From contig JAJXUA010000003.1 of the NCBI GenBank assembly GCA_021783275.1, positions 1 through 62,219 on the forward strand: a stretch of 62,219 nucleotides of DNA, written 5' to 3'. Of this stretch, positions 1 through 6,081 are shown one piece after another. Source of the stretch: Pseudomonadota bacterium (GTDB lineage Bacteria > Pseudomonadota > Gammaproteobacteria > Burkholderiales > Thiobacillaceae). The notes below the pieces were generated by a model that had not been told where the DNA came from, made no database searches, and was given only the letters and a program-made list of their open reading frames with translations. The position numbers and the translations under genes were made by a program. Each line of letters begins with the position of its first letter. The stretch's first letter is position 1.

Positions 1-791
1 CACCAGACAGGTCGCTCGTGCGCAAAAGAGTCCACCATGCGGTGGGCGGTTTGGCCCCAGAAAATCGCCTGCTGATACGCTTCGCCCCCCATCCTGCCCG
101 CAGGCACCGCCCAGGCCAGCGCAATGGCCATACCCAGCAACACCGCCAGTAGCAGCCCGCCGAATCTGCGCAGTGACGACTGCATACGCTCGCGCTGCCA
201 CCAGCCCGCCAGCAGCGCCACCGGCAGCACGTCGAGCAGGATTACCGGCCCCTTGGTCAGTGCGCCCAGCCCGATCGCCACGCCCAGCAGCCCCCAGCCG
301 CGCGCGTGCCCCGCTGCGGCCGTCAGCACGCCCAGCATCCCCAGCAGCACCCAGAAGGTCAGCAAAACATCGAACATCAAGGCGCCGGAGAACACCATCC
401 ACAACAGGCTGCTGCTGAGGATGAGCATGGCCCGGCCCGCGCAGCCAGCGCACGCCGGCCACAGCTGATGCGAGAGCCTGCCGGTCAGCACGAGGCAACC
501 CACCGCAAACAGCGGGCTGATCAGGCGCGGCCACCATTCGGATACGCCGAACAGCGCCCAGCCCGCATGGATCATCCAGAACAGAAAAGGCGGCTTGTGG
601 CTGTAGGCTTCGCCGTTTTTGAACGGCACCCAGAAATCGCCGCGCAGCCACATTTCCCAGGCCACGCTCACGTAGCGGGTTTCGTCGATGGGGGCGAGCG
701 GACGCAGCAGCAGGCTGGCCGCGGTGAGCACCGCGAGCAGCGCACCACTCAGCCAGACCAGATAGCGGTCAGGGATGCTGGGCGGTGACAC
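1..791 (-). CDS. ArnT/PMT-like membrane glycosyltransferase, 3' end beyond window
   Basis: The frame is open from a GTG at 789-791 to the window edge (about 262 residues seen), so it is an N-terminal part only. The product starts with a hydrophobic helix, then a DETRY motif in a first periplasmic-type loop followed by HKPP and FWMIHAGWALFG, the layout of the GT-39/GT-83 family (protein O-mannosyltransferase, ArnT). These enzymes move sugars from polyprenyl-phosphate carriers to lipid A or proteins on the periplasmic face. The GTG start overlaps the end of the VTT gene by 23 bp, implying translational coupling. With the GT2 gene two places upstream it suggests carrier-linked sugar synthesis followed by transfer. 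The acceptor is unknown. No ATG fits the N-terminus. Confidence 0.8.
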   Translation of the reverse strand, partial: MSPPSIPDRYLVWLSGALLAVLTAASLLLRPLAPIDETRYVSVAWEMWLRGDFWVPFKNGEAYSHKPPFLFWMIHAGWALFGVSEWWPRLISPLFAVGCLVLTGRLSHQLWPACAGCAGRAMLILSSSLLWMVFSGALMFDVLLTFWVLLGMLGVLTAAAGHARGWGLLGVAIGLGALTKGPVILLDVLPVALLAGWWQRERMQSSLRRFGGLLLAVLLGMAIALAWAVPAGRMGGEAYQQAIFWGQTAHRMVDSFAHERPVW

Positions 792-1500
792 GGCGTGCGG
801 CGGGTTGATCGGGCGCGGTCTCGTCGAGTGCCGCGTCGATCCGCGCATCCAGGCTCAGACCATGGCGGTAACGGCGATACAGCCAGGCCCCCAGCGCCGC
901 CGATACCAGCAGCAAGGCCGCGCCAAACGCCAGTTTGGACGCCGGATCGACTTGCACACCGCTGCCCACCAGCGCAAAGGCGAGCGACTGGGGCAGATAA
1001 CCGATGAAACTGGCGGCAAAAAATACTGCGGGCCGGATGCTGGAAATGCCCGCTGCCAGACTGGTCAGCAGATTGCTGCCCATCGGCAGCAGACGCACCA
1101 GCACCGTCATGGCAAAAGGATGGTCGTGGATGAAGCGGTCAAACCGCGCCGCGCGCGCGCCCAGCCGGTTGCGCAGCAGCCCGCGGCCCAGCAGGCGCGC
1201 AGCGCTGAAACTCAAGATGCAGCCGATCAATGCAGTCGCCGCGCCGATCAGCGCCCCCGCCACCATGCCGAAGGCATAGCCGCCCAGAAACGCCACCACC
1301 TGCCGTGGCAGGCCTATCGCCGTGAGCAGTCCGCCCACCAGCATGAACAGCAGCGCGCCGGTAATGCCATGCCCGCGTACCTGCGCATTGATCCAGGTTT
1401 CATTGATGCGCGATCCCAGCTCACTGCTGCCAAATAGATAGCCCAGCAGCGCCAGCCCGCACAGCAACACCAGCCCCCGGGTCAGCACGCGCAGTTTCAT
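769..1500 (-). CDS. TVP38/TMEM64 (VTT domain) membrane protein
   Basis: A 243-residue polytopic inner-membrane protein. The start used here is the ATG at 1498-1500, because the product then begins MKLRVL followed by a membrane helix, and the upstream glycosyltransferase stop overlaps it as TGATG. Several hydrophobic segments and the central run LPRQVVAFLGGYAFG and RLLPMGSNLLTSLAAG are typical of the VTT/SNARE-associated family related to DedA. Members are implicated in lipid scrambling or undecaprenyl-phosphate recycling; that role here is an inference supported by its place between two polyprenyl-sugar transferases. Confidence 0.85.
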   Translation of the reverse strand: MKLRVLTRGLVLLCGLALLGYLFGSSELGSRINETWINAQVRGHGITGALLFMLVGGLLTAIGLPRQVVAFLGGYAFGMVAGALIGAATALIGCILSFSAARLLGRGLLRNRLGARAARFDRFIHDHPFAMTVLVRLLPMGSNLLTSLAAGISSIRPAVFFAASFIGYLPQSLAFALVGSGVQVDPASKLAFGAALLLVSAALGAWLYRRYRHGLSLDARIDAALDETAPDQPAARRVTAQHP

Positions 1501-2249
1501 CACAGGTCGGAACCCGGTTCGATCACCGGCAGTTTGATCCGCCGCTGCAACCACAGCACCCCGGCCAGATCGATCAGTCCGGTCCACAGACGATTGTGGA
1601 TGCCATAGTGCGACCGGCCCCGCAGCCGGGCACGGTGGCTGACCGGAATCGACACTACCTCGCCGCCCTGGCGCTTCACCAGTGCCGGCAGAAAACGGTG
1701 CATGTGATCAAAGTCCGGTAATTGCAGGAAGGTTTCGCGGGCAAACAGCTTGATCCCGCACGCCGAATCCGCTGTGTGGTCTTTCAGCACCCGGGCGCGC
1801 ACCGCATTGGCCACACGCGATGACAGACAACGGAGCGTGCTGTCGCGGCGCTGTGCGCGCCAGCCAGCGATCAACTCCAGGCGCGGGGAATGCGCCGGGT
1901 CGGCCAGCACGGCCAGCAAACGGGGCAATTCCAGCGGATCGTTCTGCCCGTCACCGTCCAGCGTGGCTATCCACGCGTAGCGCGCCGCCCGCACGCCGGT
2001 GCACAAGGCTCGGCTCTGGCCGCAGGCGGTGCGATGGCGGATCACGCGCAACTGCGGGACCTGGGCTTTCAGCGCGTCCAGTCGGGCGCGGGTCGCATCG
2101 GTACTGCCGTCATCCACGTACACCAGTTCGAAATCCGCCACACCGGTCAACGCCGACACGATTTCGCGCACCAGCGGCTCGATATTGTCCTGCTCGTTTC
2201 TGACGGGAACAACCACGGACAATTGACCGTGATAGGCATGTTTTGGCAT
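1500..2249 (-). CDS. GT2 family glycosyltransferase (DPM1/ArnC-like)
   Basis: 249 residues from the ATG at 2247-2249, chosen because the GT-A fold starts at once with QLSVVVPVRNEQDNIEPL. A longer frame to 2423 has no family-like extension and would cross the promoter region of the divergent DGPF gene. Visible motifs are VDDGS (nucleotide-sugar binding) and TLDGDGQNDP (metal-binding DxD-like). It lacks C-terminal membrane helices, as in soluble dolichyl/undecaprenyl-phosphate mannose or aminoarabinose synthases of the DPM1 class. First gene of a three-gene operon; it probably makes the lipid-linked sugar donor used by the downstream ArnT-like enzyme. Confidence 0.85.
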   Translation of the reverse strand: MPKHAYHGQLSVVVPVRNEQDNIEPLVREIVSALTGVADFELVYVDDGSTDATRARLDALKAQVPQLRVIRHRTACGQSRALCTGVRAARYAWIATLDGDGQNDPLELPRLLAVLADPAHSPRLELIAGWRAQRRDSTLRCLSSRVANAVRARVLKDHTADSACGIKLFARETFLQLPDFDHMHRFLPALVKRQGGEVVSIPVSHRARLRGRSHYGIHNRLWTGLIDLAGVLWLQRRIKLPVIEPGSDL

Positions 2250-2351
2250 TGCTATCGTTAGGATACTGGGGTGACGGCGGAATCCGATTTCCCGCCCGGA
2301 AGGCACAGCAGGCCGCCATTCTAATTTATTTATTCCGGCGACCCCACACGC

Positions 2352-2380
2352 TGTCGATTTTGCCGGGTGTGCCCCGTCGT
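2352..2380 (+). promoter_or_regulatory. ECF42-type promoter, copy 1
   Basis: TGTCGA at 2352-2357, 17 bases, then CGTCGT at 2375-2380. The same two hexamers with the same spacing recur at 2851-2879 before the next DGPF gene. This resembles the published ECF42 target motif (TGTCGA at -35, CG-rich CGA/TC-like -10) as I recall it. The start codon is 41 bases downstream of the -10 element. Confidence 0.7.
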
Positions 2381-2421
2381 GGAAACAGGACACCCTTCGT
2401 CTGCCCCCCCGGGAGCACGCC

Positions 2422-2838
2422 ATGCGTTACCTGATCCTCGTCAAAGCCACGGCCGAATCCGCAGCCGAACCCCGTCCGGCAGCGCAAGCCGCATTTTTGA
2501 TCGCGATGACGCACTATCGCGACCAGCTGAACAAGGCGGGCGTCCTGCTCGATGGCAACAGCCTCAGACCCGGTTCGCACGGCTGCCGCATTCGCTACGA
2601 CGGCGATCAGCGCAGCGTCATCAACACGCCGTTTGCCAAAACCAGTGAATTGATCGCAGGCTATACCCTAATCCAGGTCAAAAGCCGCGAAGAAGCCCTG
2701 GAGTGGGCACGACGCCACCCCAATCCGTCGAGTCCGGGTCAACCCGCCGAAATTGAGATCCGTCAGCTGGATGAACTGGAAGACTTCGCGCCTTCCCGTT
2801 CAGTGGATTGCTACGACGAAACGGGGGCCACAAAATAA
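2422..2838 (+). CDS. YciI/DGPF-family protein with degenerate DGPF motif
   Basis: 138 residues starting MRYLILVKATAES. It is the ferredoxin-like YCII-related fold, often annotated COG3795 or DGPF-domain protein: an N-terminal beta strand, a helix with YRDQLNKAGVLLDG, then NSLRPGSHGCRIR, the motif position, ELIAGYTLIQVKSREEALEWARR, and an acidic tail EIEIRQLDELEDF. The DGPF tetrapeptide reads NTPF here, whereas the two paralogues at 2921 and 5368 keep DGPF. The biochemical role of the family is unknown. The gene is followed at 83 bp by a paralogue with its own promoter. Confidence 0.88.
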   Translation: MRYLILVKATAESAAEPRPAAQAAFLIAMTHYRDQLNKAGVLLDGNSLRPGSHGCRIRYDGDQRSVINTPFAKTSELIAGYTLIQVKSREEALEWARRHPNPSSPGQPAEIEIRQLDELEDFAPSRSVDCYDETGATK

Positions 2839-2850
2839 TTCGCGAGTCCG

Positions 2851-2879
2851 TGTCGATTTGCCCGAGGGTGGTTCGTCGT
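2851..2879 (+). promoter_or_regulatory. ECF42-type promoter, copy 2
   Basis: TGTCGA at 2851-2856, exactly 17 bases, CGTCGT at 2874-2879. The bases just after TGTCGA (TTTGCC) are also close to those of copy 1 (TTTTGCC). It lies in the 82-bp gap between two DGPF genes, 41 bases before the ATG at 2921, the same distance as for copy 1. Confidence 0.72.
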
Positions 2880-2920
2880 CATGACAGGCAGCCACATCTT
2901 CCCTATCAAAGGAGAACACC

Positions 2921-3349
2921 ATGCGTTTCATGATTATCATCAAAGCCAATGCCGAATCCGAGGCCGGTCAGATGCCGAGCGAGAAGCTGCTCGCCGACAT
3001 GGGCAACTACAACGAAGAACTGGTCAAGGCCGGCGTAATGCTGGCAGGCGAAGGCCTGCACCCAAGCAGCCGGGGCGCGCGCGTGCACTTTTCCCAAGGC
3101 CGCCGCACGGTCACTGACGGGCCGTTCACCGAAACCCGGGAGCTGATCGCGGGCTTCTGGATTTGGCAAGTCGGCTCGCTGGACGAGGCGATCGAATGGG
3201 TCAAACGCTGTCCCGACCCCTTCAACGGCGAATCCGACATCGAAATCCGCCAGATTTTCGAAGCGGAAGATTTCGGACCCGAGTTCACCCCCGAATTGCG
3301 CGCGCAGGAAGACCGGCTTCGTGCCGAGATGGCTGCGCAGCGCCCGTAG
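2921..3349 (+). CDS. YciI/DGPF-family protein
   Basis: 142 residues, preceded by a good ribosome site (AAAGGAG at 2908-2914). It begins MRFMIIIKANAESEAG and contains the signature TDGPFTETRELIAGFW, then the helix SLDEAIEWVKRCPDP and the strand EIEIRQIFEAEDFG. This is the canonical DGPF form, longer at the C terminus (RAQEDRLRAEMAAQRP) than the other two in the window. Function unknown; genes of this family are characteristically next to ECF42 sigma factors. It probably shares a transcript with the VOC gene 32 bp downstream. Confidence 0.9.
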   Translation: MRFMIIIKANAESEAGQMPSEKLLADMGNYNEELVKAGVMLAGEGLHPSSRGARVHFSQGRRTVTDGPFTETRELIAGFWIWQVGSLDEAIEWVKRCPDPFNGESDIEIRQIFEAEDFGPEFTPELRAQEDRLRAEMAAQRP

Positions 3350-3381
3350 TTTTCTACTGATGTTTTCGTAAGGAGCCGACC

Positions 3382-3849
3382 ATGAGTACCGTCCAACCCA
3401 TCCCTCAAGGCATGCACAGCCTCACGCCCCATCTCATCTGCCGCAACGCCAATGCGGCGATGGATTTTTACGTCAAGGCCTTTGGCGCACTCGATTGCGG
3501 TCGCCTGCCCGGCCCCGATGGCCGCCTCATGCACGGCATGATGTTCATCGGCGACTCCGCGCTGATGCTGTGCGACGAAATGCCGGAATGGAACACCTTG
3601 AGCCCCGCGTCGCTCAACGGCTCGCCGGTCGTGATTCATTTGTATGTCCCGGATGTCGATGCGTCGGTCACACGCGCAGTCGAGGCCGGAGCGACGCTCA
3701 CCATGCCGGTTTCCGATATGTTCTGGGGCGACCGCTACGGCCAGATTCAGGACCCGTACGGCCACCGCTGGTCGCTCGCCACCCATATCCGCGACATGAG
3801 CCCGGAAGACATTGCTGCTGCGTCGAAAGCCTCGCCGTGCGGAAATTGA
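3382..3849 (+). CDS. VOC-superfamily (glyoxalase/PhnB-like) protein
   Basis: 155 residues with AAGGAG at 3370-3375. The paired beta-alpha-beta-beta-beta fold of the vicinal oxygen chelate superfamily is visible as [61 protein letters not shown] and [23 protein letters not shown], the last resembling PhnB/COG2764 proteins. Members are enzymes or binding proteins on small molecules; the substrate is not deducible. VOC genes of this type commonly sit with DGPF genes, as here. Confidence 0.88.
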   Translation: MSTVQPIPQGMHSLTPHLICRNANAAMDFYVKAFGALDCGRLPGPDGRLMHGMMFIGDSALMLCDEMPEWNTLSPASLNGSPVVIHLYVPDVDASVTRAVEAGATLTMPVSDMFWGDRYGQIQDPYGHRWSLATHIRDMSPEDIAAASKASPCGN

Positions 3850-3877
3850 GTTCAACCATCACACAGGACACACCAAC

Positions 3878-4993
3878 ATGAATCGTATCCGGGTTCTGGT
3901 CGGCACGCGCAAGGGCGCGTTCATCCTCACGTCCGACGCCGCGCGCCGAGACTGGCAAGTGGCCGGGCCGTTTTTCGGCGGCTGGGAAATTTTCCATATC
4001 GCGGGTTCACCGGCCAATCCCGACCGGCTGTATGCCTCGCAAAGTTCGAGCTGGTTCGGCCAGGTCATCCAGCGCTCAGACGACGGCGGCGTGACCTGGA
4101 ACCCGGTCGGCAATGCATTCGCCTACGTCGGCGACCCCGGCACGCACCTGCATTACGACGGCACGCCGCGCCCGTGGGAATTCAAGCGCGTGTGGCATCT
4201 GGAGCCGTCGCCGACCGACCCGGACACGGTCTACGCCGGGGTCGAGGATGCCGCGCTGTTCCGCTCGACCGACGGCGGCGCGAGCTGGCACGAGTTGCCC
4301 GCTTTGCGCGAACAGCAGGGCGCGGCGTGGATGCCCGGCGCAGGCGGCATGTGCCTGCACACCATCCTGCTCGACCCGACCAATCCGCAGCGGATGTACG
4401 TCGCGATCTCGGCGGCGGGGGCGTTCCGCAGCGACGACAGCGGTGCGTCGTGGCGACCGATCAATCGCGGCCTGCAATCGCAATACATCCCCGACCCGGA
4501 AGCCGAAGTCGGGCATTGCGTCCATCGCATTGCGCTGCACCCGGCGCGCCCCGAAACGCTCTTCATGCAAAAGCACTGGGACGTGATGCGCAGCGACGAC
4601 GCGGGTGGCAACTGGCATGAGGTGAGCGGCAATCTGCCGAGTGATTTCGGCTTTGCGATGGTGGTGCACGCGCACGAACCCGACACGGTTTATGTCGTGC
4701 CCATCCTCTCCGATTCCGAGCACTATCCGCCCGAGGGCAAGCTGCGCGTGTATCGCAGCAAAAATGGCGGCAACGACTGGGACGCGCTGACCGACGGCCT
4801 GCCGCAGGAGCATTGCTATGTGAACATCCTGCGTGACGCGATGGCGGTCGATACCTTGCCCGAATGTGGCGTGTACTTTGGCACCACCGGCGGCCAGGTT
4901 TATGTGTCGGCAGATAGCGGCGACCACTGGCAGGCCATCGTGCGCGACCTGCCGGCGGTGCTCTCGGTGTCGGTGCAGACGCTGCCAGATTGA
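3878..4993 (+). CDS. Asp-box (BNR) beta-propeller protein, sialidase/VPS10-like
   Basis: 371 residues from the ATG at 3878, chosen because an AGGA precedes it and the upstream extension to 3812 overlaps the VOC gene and is not propeller-like. Six Asp-box hairpins are visible: RSDDGGVTW (about residue 66), RSTDGGASW (about 129), [27 protein letters not shown] and VSADSGDHW, so a six-bladed propeller is likely. There is no signal peptide, hence a cytoplasmic protein. Annotators often call such proteins exo-sialidase or glycosyl hydrolase, but no catalytic set of a sialidase is evident to me. Its stop is 7 bp before the MoaD/ThiS-like gene, so the two products are likely to act together. Confidence 0.85.
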   Translation: MNRIRVLVGTRKGAFILTSDAARRDWQVAGPFFGGWEIFHIAGSPANPDRLYASQSSSWFGQVIQRSDDGGVTWNPVGNAFAYVGDPGTHLHYDGTPRPWEFKRVWHLEPSPTDPDTVYAGVEDAALFRSTDGGASWHELPALREQQGAAWMPGAGGMCLHTILLDPTNPQRMYVAISAAGAFRSDDSGASWRPINRGLQSQYIPDPEAEVGHCVHRIALHPARPETLFMQKHWDVMRSDDAGGNWHEVSGNLPSDFGFAMVVHAHEPDTVYVVPILSDSEHYPPEGKLRVYRSKNGGNDWDALTDGLPQEHCYVNILRDAMAVDTLPECGVYFGTTGGQVYVSADSGDHWQAIVRDLPAVLSVSVQTLPD

Positions 4994-5000
4994 ACCGGCC

Positions 5001-5306
5001 ATGCCCACGATCCGCGTCGTCCTGCCGTATCACCTGTACACGCTTGCGCAATGTGCCAGCACCGAGATCACGCTCGACCTCACCGGCCCGGTCACGCTCG
5101 GTAGCGTTCTCGACGCGCTTGAAACGGCCTACCCCATGCTTGTCGGGCTGATTCGCGACCACACCAGCGGTCTGCGCCGGCCCCTGATCCGGTTTTATGC
5201 GTGCCAGCAGGATCTCTCCCACATCGCGCTGGACACAGCCTTGCCCGAAGCGGTCGCAGCCGGGCATGAACCGCTGCTCATCGTCGGCGCAATCGCGGGT
5301 GGCTGA
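5001..5306 (+). CDS. MoaD/ThiS-like ubiquitin-fold protein ending in Gly-Gly
   Basis: 101 residues. It starts [16 protein letters not shown], has the [18 protein letters not shown] helix of the beta-grasp fold, and ends VGAIAGG. The exposed C-terminal Gly-Gly is the feature that is adenylated and thiocarboxylated in MoaD, ThiS and other sulfur carriers. No E1-like (MoeB/ThiF) gene is nearby. It follows the propeller gene by 7 bp. A sulfur-carrier or protein-modifier role is inferred; it is not a standard moaD because no molybdopterin genes are present. Confidence 0.85.
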   Translation: MPTIRVVLPYHLYTLAQCASTEITLDLTGPVTLGSVLDALETAYPMLVGLIRDHTSGLRRPLIRFYACQQDLSHIALDTALPEAVAAGHEPLLIVGAIAGG

Positions 5307-5367
5307 CCACATGAAGCGGCGACGATCATGAGGCACAATCCGGTTTCTGATTCCCGCGGAGAACACC

Positions 5368-5724
5368 ATGCCCTACCTGTTCCTGATCGTTGAACCGCGC
5401 GGCCAGCGCGAAGCCCGCAATGAATCCGAAGCCCGTCAGGCGTACGACGACATGGTGCGTTACGGCGAATCGCTCGCTGAACAGGGGAAATTGCAGGCTG
5501 CCCAATCGCTGCGCCCCGACAAGTACGGGGTGCGCGTACAGGCACAGGAAGGCAGACCCATGCTGCGCGACGGCCCGTTTGCCGAAGCACGCGAAATGAT
5601 CGGCGGTTTTTTCATGGTGGACTGCGCCAGCATGGAAGAAGCGGTCGCACTTGCAGCGCAATGCCCGGCGGCACAGTGGGCGACGGTGGAAGTGCGCGAG
5701 ATTGCACCCTGCTACGCAAACTGA
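5368..5724 (+). CDS. YciI/DGPF-family protein, third paralogue
   Basis: 118 residues, CGGAGA ribosome site at 5356-5361. It starts MPYLFLIVEPRGQREA and carries RDGPFAEAREMIGGFFMVDCASMEEAVALAAQ, so the DGPF motif is intact. It is the most divergent of the three and the shortest. No TGTCGA-type promoter is seen in the 61 bp before it; it may be transcribed from the upstream promoters through the propeller and MoaD/ThiS-like genes. Function unknown. Confidence 0.88.
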   Translation: MPYLFLIVEPRGQREARNESEARQAYDDMVRYGESLAEQGKLQAAQSLRPDKYGVRVQAQEGRPMLRDGPFAEAREMIGGFFMVDCASMEEAVALAAQCPAAQWATVEVREIAPCYAN

Positions 5725-5817
5725 ATACCGGGACGATCCTTGGCGTGACGCATGAAAAACTTGCCCCGGCGAACGCACGCCATTACGCTTCTGCCTGATA
5801 CTCCTGACTGACCCATC

Positions 5818-6081
5818 ATGCAGCGCGCCGCCCTTGAAATCCTGCGTAGTGTGCGCCAGCGTCAATGCTGGCAAAACCTTGCGCGCGCGCGGGGAACCGA
5901 CACCGACGCCCTGTCGGTGAATCATTTCCGCAAACAGCGCCGTGTCGGGGGATGTGGTCACGCCCGCTGCTGGCTGTGTCATGCTGACAAGCTGGCGCAG
6001 CGGCCCAGTCCGCGCACCCGGCGCGCGTCGGATGCCTGGGCGGATAGCCTGCGCAGCCTCGATCCGGCCCGCCGTCCATGA
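5818..6081 (+). CDS. small Cys/His-rich protein with zinc-knuckle-like motif
   Basis: 87 residues, start ATG at 5818, stop overlapping the next gene's ATG as ATGA at 6078-6081. The first half is helical and basic (ALEILRSVRQRQCWQNLARARG). Then follows HFRKQRRVGGCGHARCWLCH, with C46, H48, C51, C54 and H55 spaced like a compact metal-binding knuckle, and a basic tail. It resembles the general class of short bacterial proteins with a basic helix and a CxxC knuckle that may bind nucleic acid, but I do not recognise a named family. Overlap and the same direction suggest it is co-translated with the 855-residue protein. The 93 bp before it (5725-5817) hold no clear promoter or repeat. Confidence 0.65.
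   Translation: MQRAALEILRSVRQRQCWQNLARARGTDTDALSVNHFRKQRRVGGCGHARCWLCHADKLAQRPSPRTRRASDAWADSLRSLDPARRP

Noticed and set aside
5001-5306. moaD or thiS proper
   Set aside because: No moaE, thiG or other cofactor genes nearby; only the fold and Gly-Gly end match.
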